Positions 46,195-57,800 of a stretch of DNA of 64,000 bases are shown piece after piece. The notes beneath the pieces were generated by a model. It was given only the letters and a program-made list of their open reading frames with translations. It was not told where the DNA came from and did no database searches. The translations under genes were made by a program, and so were the position numbers. Positions within the stretch are counted from its first letter, which is position 1; each line of letters starts with the position of its first letter. The DNA comes from Heterodera schachtii (lineage: Eukaryota > Nematoda > Chromadorea > Rhabditida > Heteroderidae): NCBI GenBank assembly GCA_023374025.1, contig SIJG01000091.1, forward strand, positions 257,994-321,993. Direction: 5' to 3'.

Positions 46195-46440
46195 CACTTT
46201 GGCGCCAATCTTGCGCAAAACTTGAACATTTCTGGCCATTTTGGCGCCATGCTCATTTTTGTTTATTTGGACCTAATTTTTAAGATTATTTTTTGAAATT
46301 ATGCAGGCTAATAGAGAAAACTTAGAGGCCTACACATTGATATCAAGCTTGTTTTATTTGATTGCATAAGAAAAAGTTTATATATTAGCCTAAAATTGAT
46401 GGCATGAAAATGTCCCGCGCCAAAGTGACCCGACCCATTT
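46195..46440. mobile_element. eroded palindromic MITE
   Basis: TTGGCGCCAATCTTGCGC, GCAGGCTAATAGAGAAAAC, ATTGATATCAAGC and CGCGCCAAAGTGACCCGACC resemble the parts of 25803-26188. No intact target duplication. Confidence 0.5.
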
Positions 46441-46504
46441 TATGCTAATTTTTACAAAAAAATTGGAATTAAAATGAAATTTAAAATATATTTAAAAACA
46501 AAAA

Positions 46505-47050
46505 AAAAAAGTTGGGAGCCCAGCCGCTTCATCGACCAAAGGAAACGACCTTTTTTTGTTCACAGAGGGATCGGACAATTCAGTGCTGTGCTCCATCCTC
46601 CAATGGAAGGCCATGCCATTGGAGGTCAACCACTCGACGCGTATATTTTAAGTGCCCACGTCCCTCCGCAATTACCACACTAATTAGCGGGGAAATTATG
46701 CCTCCTGGCACAGTGCCGACTGATGATGATGATGATGATGCTCTGAGGAACCATTTAAAATGCCCGTCCCTCTGCGAACGGTCGCACTTCGTTCTCCGCA
46801 CGAATCGCACCGGACCGATTCACTGGGCTCGCCCGCGACCGTTGCAAAAACGAGACAATTTATATAAAAGAAAAGAAAAATCGGGGCAATTTTTGTATGG
46901 GTTCAAATGGAGGGAAGAGAAACATGAAACGTATGCACTATTTCCATTTGTCTCTTTCTTTTCCGTTGTCTGTTTCACTTTTCTATGTGTTCTTTTTTCC
47001 AATGTGATTAACTGCGTTTTATTGTTTTGGTCAAAAATTGAGCTCACTTC
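46505..47050 (+). promoter_or_regulatory. duplicated segment with TATA-like box, copy 1
   Basis: AAAGTTGGGAGCCCAGCC, CGATTCACTGGGCTCGC and TATATAAAAG (46861-46870) followed by GGGCAATTTTTGTATG recur in order at 49005-49300. A 240-codon frame covers 46512-47234. Its frame is not kept in the second copy and it shows no domain, so I do not call it a gene. A (GAT)n run lies at 46723-46740. Confidence 0.3.
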
Positions 47051-47549
47051 ATTAATTAATGAATTATTAATTCAAAGTCATACATTTTTCTTCATCTTTT
47101 GCCAAACTCTGTTTTGGTACTTTTTCCCGGAATTCGGGTCGACAAATTTCTCGGATTTTCCGGCATCCGACCCTCGGGATCAATTCTCGGTTTTCGATCA
47201 TAGAAATTCGAGCCTAGAAATAATTATCAACTGATCCTTATTTATTTTAATATTGACAAATTTGTGTCTGATATTTTTTTTAAAAATTGCCGATCAGAAT
47301 TTATCTAATTTTTTTTTATTTCAAATTCCGTTGGTAATAAAAAGAATGTACCCCGCTTTTCAGCTAATTTAAAAATTTATTAGAGATCGTTAATAGAAGC
47401 CGGGCTATTTAAATAAAAATATTTTTGATAAAAATTTACATTAATTGGCCGGCCGTTTCGTCTGCACATTCAAATTAGAAAGAACGAATTAATTGAATTT
47501 GCCAACATTTAATTCGCTGCAAAATGAAGCAAAAAAGTGGGTGTTGGAA

Positions 47550-47925
47550 CAAGGGCGTAGGCAGAGGGCGGGGGCTGAAGGGGCTAAAGCCCCCCCCCCC
47601 TCCGAAACCCAAAAAAGTAAAAAAAAATTTCAGTAAATTTTTTTGAAATTTTAAGCAATTTTCTTAACAAAATTGGATTAAAATACTCAAAAATTTTCCC
47701 GGCGGCGCCTATCGACACCGCCGGACCCCCATTATACCATATTTTGAAAACTAGAGGCCAAAATGGCAAAAAATAGTAAATTTTTGGCGAAAAACGGCGA
47801 AAATTTTTATAAATACACCCCATAATTCGGGATTTCAAAAAACCAAAAATACACCCCTAAAAATCGATTTTTTGACTTCAGCCCCGCCCCCCCCCCCCGA
47901 AGCCAAGGGTCTGGCTACGCCCTTG
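47550..47925. mobile_element. hAT-like MITE inserted in intergenic module 2
   Basis: Ends CAAGGGCGTAGGCAGA and CTGGCTACGCCCTTG, flanked by TGTTGGAA at 47542-47549 and 47926-47933. It contains GGCGGCGCCTATCGACACCG at about 47700. The host sequence on both sides (TTTGCCAACATTTAATT, GGTTTTTTGATTAATT) belongs to the module at 45595-45900. Confidence 0.9.
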
Positions 47926-48031
47926 TGTTGGAACAATATTTAAAATGGTTTTTTGATTAATTATATTGATGGCATTTTTGTCTTTTTTATATGCCTAATT
48001 TGTTTTTCCTTATTAAAAATGATCATTACTC

Positions 48032-48440
48032 TAGGGCTACGATTTTTAGGTGCTAAAAATTACCAAAATATTAGTTTTTAGGTTTTAAAAAACCCCAAAA
48101 TAGGTGCTAAAAATGGAAAATAGTAGCCAAAAAGTTTCAAATTTAGGATTGTAAATGACAAAATTATTCAAAAAAGTTTTTAAATCATACCAAACCAGTA
48201 TTGAGATAAACATAATTTTGAGAATTGTAAATTCTGTCCTGAAAAAAAAAAATTTTAAAGACGAATTATAAATAAATTTTGAAGACGAATTTTTGAGAAA
48301 ATTTTCATTTCTTCGGGGTATTTTTTGAAAAAATTTTTAGACCGATTCTTAGGGTTGAATTTATCGTTTTATTGTATTTTTTTAAATGATATCCGCACTG
48401 ACAAGAAAAAACATGTATTTGCTTAAAATTTCCATCCCTA
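48032..48440. mobile_element. hAT-like MITE, diverged
   Basis: Begins TAGGGCTACGATTTTTAGG and ends TTCCATCCCTA. The repeated GGTGCTAAAAAT words are like those in 54223-54782. No target duplication was found. Confidence 0.55.
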
Positions 48441-48482
48441 TTAATTACATAAGCACACTCGAATAAACATATTAATGTAATT

Positions 48483-48602
48483 ATTACCTCTCTTTTAGTC
48501 ACCACTCTATTAGTGGCCCCGCCCCATCCAAAATGTTCCCCGTTCGGAGGAGGTTGTCAAATAGAGCCACCCGGGGGATCTAAAAGAGGGAATACGGTAT
48601 CG
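48483..48602. mobile_element. small MITE
   Basis: CCTCTCTTTTAGTCACC on the left and GATCTAAAAGAGGGAATACGG on the right (21 bases) are roughly inverted. GGGGC and AATAGAGCC words relate it to 1567-1689. Confidence 0.5.
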
Positions 48603-48639
48603 TGGACAAAAATTAATGCCATAAAAACAAGTTCCTTGG

Positions 48640-48910
48640 GTTTTGAGGTCGCACATCATGAATCCGACATCCATTTCAGTTAATTCAGAACACCGGACTC
48701 GCATTCGAACAAAAAAATCGAAAGTCCAAATTTTCGGATTTAAGGGTTTTGGTTCAAAAACGGCTTAAATGATTTCTTATTGCAGGGTTGGTGGCTTTCA
48801 ATTTTTTCCGTATATTTAAATCAATTTTGAACCAAAAAAGGTAAATTTTTCAGACTTTCGATTTTTGTTCGAATTCGGGTCTGGCGTTCGTATTCAGAAC
48901 GAACTTCTTA
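48640..48910. repeat. inverted repeat, second copy of the 31500-31840 family
   Basis: GAATCCGACATCCATTT, ATTCGAACAAAAAAATCG and TTCAAAAACGGCTTAAATGA match 31600-31700, with an inverted half to 48900. Confidence 0.55.
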
Positions 48911-49004
48911 TAGAATTTCTTTATTTTACAATACTTAATGCTACAAAAATTTATTTAAAAAATGTTTGACTGGCGCATTTTCAGGTCACGACAAAATAAA
49001 ATTC

Positions 49005-49300
49005 AAAAAAGTTGGGAGCCCAGCCCTTCATCGAAGCAAAGGACACGACTCCGCATGAATCGAACCGCACCGATTCACTGGGCTCGCTGAGCTTGCAAAA
49101 ACGTGAAATTTATATAAAAGAAAGGAAAAATCCGGGCAATTTTTGTATGTGTTCAAATGGTGGGAAGAGAAACAAAGAAATGTATGCACTATTTTCATTT
49201 GTCTCTTTCTTTTCATTTGTCTCTTTCTTTTCATTTGTCTATTCATCTTTTCCTGTGTTCTTTTTTCATTTGATTAACTGGGTCTTATGTTTTTCAAAAA
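49005..49300 (+). promoter_or_regulatory. duplicated segment with TATA-like box, copy 2
   Basis: Matches 46505-47050, including TATATAAAAG at 49111-49120, but is shortened. The following 49320-50980 is AT-rich and I see no gene, RNA or mobile element in it. Confidence 0.3.
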
Positions 49301-50989
49301 ATTGTGCATAATTATTTCGGTAAACAATTTTTATTCTGTTTTTTCGTTTTTTTCTTTTGCATATTTTTTCTGTTTCCTCTTCTTCCAACAAATTTTCCTT
49401 TTTTCAACAAAATTTATTATTTTTTTAATTCCTCCATTTTTTTCGTCATCTCTTCAAAATTTTTATTTGAATCATTAAAATGACTCATCAAATATTGTCT
49501 TCCATTCTTTGTACATATATGTTTTAATTTATTCCCATAATACTTCCAAATTATCAGTTGATAATTATTTGGCTAACTCTCGTCCAAAATTGGTCAATGT
49601 GGCACAGTCCGTTTTGCTTGGCATTTTGTCATTTTTTGAACCGAATTTTTAATGTAAAAGAAAAAGAAGGTCTTCCGTCAATTGGACCAAAATATCAAAT
49701 TCCTTAAATTTCAATTTTACAAAAAAATGAATTTTTCGTAAATAAATCACACTGCTTTTTCATTCACACAAATTTCACAGTTTGGCGCAAATGCTCGGTA
49801 AGAAAAATTTATTTAATTGACCGTTTAAATGCTTTAATGGGATGTATAAACAAAAAATATACTGTAACATACAGTCAGAATACTGTTGATGATAATTATG
49901 AAGATGAAGATGAAAACGATTGAGTTAAATTGAATCAAATTTCTCTTTTATAAATTTTAAATTGGTGACAAATTCTTTTTCTCATTGCTTTTGCCCATAA
50001 TTATTTTAAGCATTTGAGCATTTGATAAATAAATGTCTTCAAATGTCAATGTGAAAGTGAAGGGTTCGACAATGAATTTTAAATTTTCTGAATTTACTAA
50101 AAGATAAAAATAATTAAATTTTAGGAGTTCAATAATAAATAATCTAAATGAATTTGAAATTTCTGAATTTAATAAATTGAATGAAAAATTCAATTAAAAG
50201 ATAAAAATGAAGAAATTAATTAATAAAGAACTTAAATTTTATAAATACACTACTAATTAATATATTGTGTTGGTTAGGATTGTACTTCACCCGGAATTTG
50301 TTGTTAACATAAAATAAGCCAAAAAATGATTGCAAGTTGCGTCACTTTGAATGAATTGAAATGGAAAAATTTTAAAATTTCAAATAAAATTTATTTACAC
50401 ATTTACTTCAACCTTTTTTTTTTGACGGTATTCTGTGCTAACAAAATTTTGTAGGCAGACAGAAGAGTGTTCGTTCAGCTGCAGCTGCAATCCCGCGATG
50501 CCAAGAAAATTTTGAAATTTTTTAATATTTCCATTGTAACCGAAAGAATATCTTTGTCATATACGCTCTTTCTGTCATGACTTTTTTGGTTTCATCCGGA
50601 TTGTCTAATTTTCCAGCTTTTTCTGATTTTCTTTTCAATTCCTATAAATTCTTCTAAATCTCTATTCAAAAAATTCATTTTATTGAAAATGTTAAATAAA
50701 TTTGTTTCAATGAAATAATAAAAAGGATTCGGCATTGAAAAATAAACATTGAATTCTCATTGAATTCTAAAAGGATTTACTAAAATAATAGAAAAACGTG
50801 GTCTCTTTCTCGAACTTTTAAATTAAGAATCGGTTATCGATTTAATTAAAACTTTTATTTATCATTTTTTTGTTATTAAATTTTAATTATGAATTTTATT
50901 TTTCAAAAAAATAATTACTCTTTTCCTAATTAATTGCTTTATTTAGCGAAGCTTATTTTGTGCAAATAAATTTGGTTCAACCCGCCCAA

Positions 50990-51290
50990 TTCACTTCACA
51001 CTCAACCTCATGACAGAACCGGCCCAAAAGGCCAACAATTAAATTATTATTTTTGCGCAAAATTTGTCCTCTAAAATTTATTTTTTTCGAAAAAATAATG
51101 CAAAATTTGCTGCCCGAACGGGCAGAGAGTGCCCCTCATTAATTAGCGAGTTAATTAGTGCTCTTAATGAGCTGCAGCGACAACTGAGAAGTGCATGGAA
51201 CCACTTATTTTTTGATTAATTAATGCCAGTGGCACTTTTTTCCGTTTTTATTTTTTTGCGTAAAATTTGTTTTTACGTAATTTTTAAAAC
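50990..51290. promoter_or_regulatory. intergenic module 3, upstream of the tyrosinase gene
   Basis: GAACCGGCCCAAAAGGCCAAC (21 bases, first included), AACTGAGAAGTGCATGGAA and TTTTTTGATTAATTAATG match 45595-45900 in the same orientation. It ends about 540 bases before the tyrosinase ATG. Confidence 0.35.
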
Positions 51291-51827
51291 AAGTTGAGCA
51301 CAGTTTCAGTGTCTTGAAGAAGAATTGTGCACAAAATGGACGGACGAAGAAATTGGCGAATTCATTTATTCATTGTGTATTTAAAAATGGGCTAATTAGC
51401 GAGTGATATTTATTTTATATTTATGAATTTTAATTTATTAAAAATAGCTAATTTAAAACATATTAAATTATATAAATGTTAACTTTAATAATAAATAATT
51501 AAATATTTGTATTATTAATAATAATATATATATATAATATATAATTTAAATATTAAAAACACATAAGACCTTTATTCTAAAAATTATTTTAAAAATACAT
51601 ATTGCGATTTGAAATTTCACTTTATTAAACATCGCTAATTGAAACCAATTAAATTATTTAAATATTTAAGAAAAAAATAATTATTTTTAAAAAGTTTGTA
51701 TTAGTTAATAATAAAAATTTAAATAGATGAAATTCTACTCCTTTCATATAAACGAATATAACATCTTTTTCAATCATTTTTAAAAATATCAAATTCCAAT
51801 TTTGAAATTTAGCGCCAAATTTTAAAA

Positions 51828-54800
51828 ATGGTGCGTCTAACGACAACAATTGTTGTCCTCGTTTTGGCATTGTGTTGTGCCGCCCTTTTAACCGATGCCC
51901 AAAACTTCGGAGCGATGAGGTCAAAGCCGAAAAACAAGCGTGAGACGGAGAGCCCAACAACAGAAGCAACGACGAAGGAAACAGAAGTGACAGTTGAGGA
52001 GCAGCAGGACGAAGTCATTAATTATAATTATATGCTAATTAAAGTGTAAAATTAATTATTATTTTTTTCGAAATTAAGGGCAAATTGGTTAATTATGTTT
52101 CGAGACCAAAAATTTTCCGAGAATAAACGAGAAGGCGAGTTTGTCCTCGAGAAATCGGCACCAAAAATCACCTGAGACTCGAGACAGCCAATTAAAATAA
52201 TTAAGAAATTCAAAAGTCGCATGGATTTGTTGTGCTAAATAAAAATATATTTTGAAAAGAAATTTTTAATGGTGATAATTAGGGGATCAGAATTTATGTT
52301 ATATAAAATTCATCACAAAGTTTTTAAAAAAGCTGATTTTCTATTCACATTGAAATTGTTTGACATTTTGCAGAAAAATAAATACCGTAATAACATTAGA
52401 GGGCTATCAGCCTGCAAAGTTTCATAAAATTCCATACATTAAAAACATTTTTTTTACAAAAAACCGCATGTTTTTAAAACCTGAAAATTTCACGAAAGTC
52501 TCAGTCGCGAATTTGGTTTTTAAAGTTTTATAAACATGCGAATTTTTGTATAAAAAAAAATTGTATTTATCGAAAATTTTTGGAATTTTGCAGGCAATTA
52601 GCCCTTATATTAAGGTATATGACTGCCAAATTTCAATCATTGGATTAATTTAAATATTTTTTATTTATTTTAAAATTCAAAATTCTTTTTCCCCAAATTT
52701 TAGGAGCCGATCACTGACGAGCCGGACGATACCGACAAATATGTGAATGATTATTGCGCAGATGCGCCGTCAAAATGGCACAAAAGAATGTGCGAACAAT
52801 TGTACCGTTGGGACAAAAATGCGAGGGTAATTAACAAATTTTGGGGGCACAGATTTTATGAATTAAATCAGAGATTGGGGGGGGGGCATTTTTCCATATT
52901 TCCAAGAAAATTCTGTCCTTATTTTTCAGCCAATTCTTATTTTCTCATTTTTTAATTTAAACCACCAAAAAACAAAAAATTTTTTACAATTTTTGCGTTA
53001 GAATTCGAATTTTGAAAAATGAGTTTTTTGTTTGCCCAAAAACTTAAATTTTTGCACAAGTGATGTGCTCTTTTGTTTTAAGAAGTTGGACATCATAATT
53101 AAAAATACAATTTATTATTTAATAAAAAAATAAAAAATTTTAGTTTTTCTTAAAAAATGCAATTACATATATTATTAAAAACAATATTTAAAATTTCGAT
53201 TTCTATTTATTAAAAAACAATTAAATAATGCTAGTTTTATTGGAAACTATTTAAAATTTGGGTTTTCCTTTAACAAATACAATAGATAATAGTTATTTAA
53301 AAAAAACTATTTAAAATTTCGATTTTCCTATATTCTTAAAAAATATAGATTTAGATTAAATACAATTATTTATCATTATTTATTAATTTATAGAATATAA
53401 ACAATTAATTCAAAAATAAGTAACAATTAATTTATTGTTTGAGCAAATAAGTGGCAACTCGTACAAAAGCAACTCGTACAATAAAATTTTTCAAAACAAA
53501 GCCTAACCCTAAGCCTAGGCTCAAGCAAGCCTAAGCCTAAAGCAGCCTAGCTTAAGCCTATTGTACGAGTAGCTTTTGTATGAGTTGTAATGACACCATT
53601 TGTTTAAAGGAGGCTCCACCAGTGACTGACCATGTTGTGATGCCACCGGCAATTCCGGGAATGCCAAGTAAAATTATTTAGATAAAAAAATATTTAAAAT
53701 TAAATTTGGTTTTTAATTTTTTACAATTTTTAGCTATGTTTGCTGCCGATTTGGCTGCCGTGCCGATGAATTCGTACCAATGCATGGACCTCGGCTGCCT
53801 GTGCCAATACATTGGCGGTAGAAAAATTTTGAATTTTTACCCCCTCCCTCCTCCGCTTAACTGCTGATCTCCTGGTCTGATCTGACTCTCTTGATCAGTC
53901 TTGGTTGCTATTTGCCTGGGATTGGTCTCCGTTTTGTTTTGTGTGAATACTTAATTGCCCAAAAAAACAAATTTGGAAAACTGAAAATGTAATTTTAAGT
54001 ATATTTTTTCAAAGACAAATAGCTAAGGATTAAGTGGAAAAAAATTTCTAGGATTGAAATAGACAATTTCTGAAAAATTAGATAAAAAACTTGAAAAAAA
54101 CTTCTTCCTTTAAATGATTTTCGGCATATTTTTTTATTATAAAAAATTAATCAAAGCTGAACATCCAAAAAAAAAAATAATTACAAATTAGTCTTTTTCT
54201 TTTACATTTCTTTAATAATTAGTAGGGCTTCTTTTTTTAGGCAAATGCCTAAAATTTTAGCGCACTTAATACGCACAGATAAGCACGAAAAACGCATTTT
54301 CCGCTTGGTTTGGGGTGTCTAGGATGACTTTTATAATGCCTAACTTTGCCTATTTTGGACTTTTTGTGCCTAAGGTGCCATTTTAGGATTTTTGAAAAAA
54401 TCCTTAACAAAAATGAAATAAAAACGAAAATTACACCGCTAAGAAATGGTCCGAAAAAATTTTCAGAAAATACACCCCTAAGAATTGAAAATTTTCCCAA
54501 AATTGATACACAAAATTAAATTTTTTTTTCTTAATAAAATTTTTGGCTAAAAATTTGTCCTTATTCGAAAAAACTTTAAAACAATTGGAATATACGCAAT
54601 TTTAAGTTTTTTGATTAATTTTTACGTGATTTACTACCTAAAAAGCGTTAATAAAAATTTTGTTTGTCTATTTTAGTGCCTATTCGAGGATTTTTGTGCC
54701 TATTTAATGCCTATTTTGCGAATTTGTATGCCTTTTTAGGTGCCTATTTCGCGATTTTTTGTGCCTAAAAATCGCATCCCTAATAATTAGTTTTGACGAA

Positions 54801-57800
54801 TTAAAATTTAAAAATTTTAGGCGACGGAAAGCCAAACTCAAACGAGTGCAAATTGAAGCCAAAACCTGGTCAAAATTATGGTGAACCGTTGCGAAAAGCT
54901 GTGCGAAAAGAATACCGACAGTTGACCGACGAGGAGAGGGGAAAATATGTGAGAAAATTGAAAAAATAAAAAAAATAATTAAAAATAAATTAAAAAATAA
55001 TTAAATAATTAAAAACTAAATACAGTATGACACAAATTTGGTCGTTTTTTGGATAATCGATGATTATCAACCAAAGGCGCATCAGCGGAGACACGGCATA
55101 AAGCCATAATACAAAGGGCCATTTTTGTTGGGAATTTTGTGCTCTTTCAGCAGAAGGGGTTTAATCAGGCTCCCAGATCAAAATTTTCAAAAGCCTCATT
55201 TGGCAGGCAAAAAAGCCTAATTTTTACAAAATTGAATCAAAACACGTTTAAAATGTTCAAATGTTATATTTTTGATTTCCCATGATCAATTTGAGCAATT
55301 TTTTTGTTAGAAATAAGCATTTTGTGAGACTCTGAGCATGAAAAAACGAAGTTGATTTTTTGTGGCCAAAAAACTTGGGGAATTGGGGGTCCGGCGGTGC
55401 CGATAGGCGCCGCCGTCGGGGGAAAATTGAGAATTTGACCATATTTTTAGCAGATTTTCATTTTAAAAAATTCATAATTTTGTGGATTTTCGAAAAAAAT
55501 TGTAATTTTCTGGCTAAATTTGGGTGAGATTTCCGTTTGATACTCTATTAAAAACCAAAATTCAAATTAAATGATTGTCAAACATTATGCCAATTTATCA
55601 AAATTAATCATAAAATTTAACAGACTCTTATTATTTTCCCCAAAAGCCTCAAAAATCCTCAAAATTTCTCAAAAAAAAAAAACACAAAACGCCTCAAAGC
55701 CTCATTTTGAAAATTTAGCCTCATTGACCTATCAAAAAACCACAAAATGAGGCTAAAGCCTCAGATCTGGGAGCCCTGGGTTTAATCATTTTTTTTACGA
55801 AAATTATTCCAACCCCCTAGGAATTTTTTCGGAAATTTTCCCGATTTGAAGCCATTTTCGGGTTTTAAGGTCTCTGTGAATGAGTGATTCAATGATCAAG
55901 TTGGTATAAATGACTTTTTGGATAAGCTTCGCTTCAAAATTTAGGCTTATATAAATTTTTCAGATTTTGGGGGGCGGCTTTTCTGATTTTATAATTTTTG
56001 GAAAATGAGAATATGATTGATTTGGATCACTGAATTTATGAAAAATTTTATAGAGATTGCAAAGTAAAATAGAAAAATTTTCTTTTATTAAATTAAATTT
56101 GCATTGCTTGCACAATCTCAAAAAAATTCTTCCGGTGGAACATTATTAAAAAAAAATGCTCAAATTCGAGGGTGGATGAACCGTATCATTGGTGCTGGGA
56201 CGTTACTCAAAAACCATCAAATTGAAAATTTGATAGAAAATTATTCATTAGTTCGCCCAAAATGAACCAAATTTTACAATCTCAATATCTTTCGATATCA
56301 CTAAATATTTTCTATTATATTGCAAAATTTCAAAAAAAATTACGTTAAGTTTCAAAAAAGTTATGACCTGAGACTCCAAAAAAAAAACAACCAAGTTTTA
56401 CTGAACATTTTTGGTCAAAACTTTCTTAAAACATAACAAAAATTTTTGATGTTTTGTAGGATAATAGAAAGCTCTTAGAGCTTCAAGATATTTTAAAATT
56501 TGGTTCATTTTGAGCAAAGTTATACAAGAAAAAAAAAAAATTCATTTGATGGTTTTTGACTAACGACATAACATCGTATCTTGTGGCATACTGTAAAAGT
56601 AATAAATATTATATATAATTAAAAAAAACATTTTTTAAATTTAAGCATGCTGCGTTGAAAGCAGTGAAGGCCAGCAAAGAGTACGACAGACTCGCGATCA
56701 TCCACAAAAATGTGGACGGGTCGGGCGCCGCTCATTCGGGGCCCGCCTTTTTGCCGTGGCACAGGGAATATTTGAAAAGGTGAAAATTAAAAATATATAA
56801 TGTATTTAATTAAATTTTAATTATATATAATTATATCCCCGAAAAACATGTCAGAGTAAATCGGCATTTTTTTTAGCAAAAAGTTACTTATTTTTTCTTA
56901 GATTTAACTAAATGAAAAATTTCATGGGAATATTTGATAGACCTAAGTTTTATCAATGAGTCAGAATTTTTCAAAAATTATGTTTAGTTGAAAAAATTTC
57001 TAAAAAATCAAAAAATATTATTTTTCTTTTTTCTTAGCTAATTAGGTTTCTTATTGTTTTTGAAATATTTTTATGACAAATTACCTAATTTCTTTACAAG
57101 AAAATGTTTTGTTCAAAAACTGATTCAATTGAAAATATAATTACAAACTGAAAATATTTAACTTTTAAATGCAGCAATTAAATTCCAATTTCAATAAAAA
57201 TTAAATCATTAAAAATAAAATTAAAAAAAAATTCTAAGATACGAAATCGTACTGCGACAAATTGACCCAACCGTCGCATTGCCTTACTGGGACTCGTCGC
57301 TGGAAGGCCATTTGCCGACCCCGGCAGATTCCATTCTGTTCACTGAAAACGTAAATAATTTAATAAAAAAATTATAATTAAAAAATGTAATTGTATTTAA
57401 TTTAAATTACAGCCGAAAAAATAAATATTTAAAAAATTAATTAATTCATTCATTTAAATATACAAATGTTATTAAGTTTGCTGGTGAAAACAACAAAAAA
57501 GGCGAAATTGTGAGCGGCGATTTTGTCAACTGGAGAACCTTTGACGTAATTAATTCCTAATGATTAATAATAAACTTTAATATTTTTTTTATAATTAATC
57601 CTAAGTGAAATCAATTATTAATTTATTTTAACTTTTTTTAATCACATATCAGGGAACCCGAAACCTGAAGCGTTTTGTGGGTGAAATGGGCACTTTGCCG
57701 ACCGACGAAGGGTAATTAAGGGGCAATTAATTTTGAACACTTTTTTTGTTTACATTAAAATACATTTTAATTAAGTGTCGAATCATTCATCAATCACGAC

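Noticed and set aside
46512..47234. 240-codon frame as a gene
   Set aside because: The duplicate at 49005-49300 does not keep the frame. The second half is Phe-rich translation of a pyrimidine tract, and no domain or splice-supported partner exons are visible.
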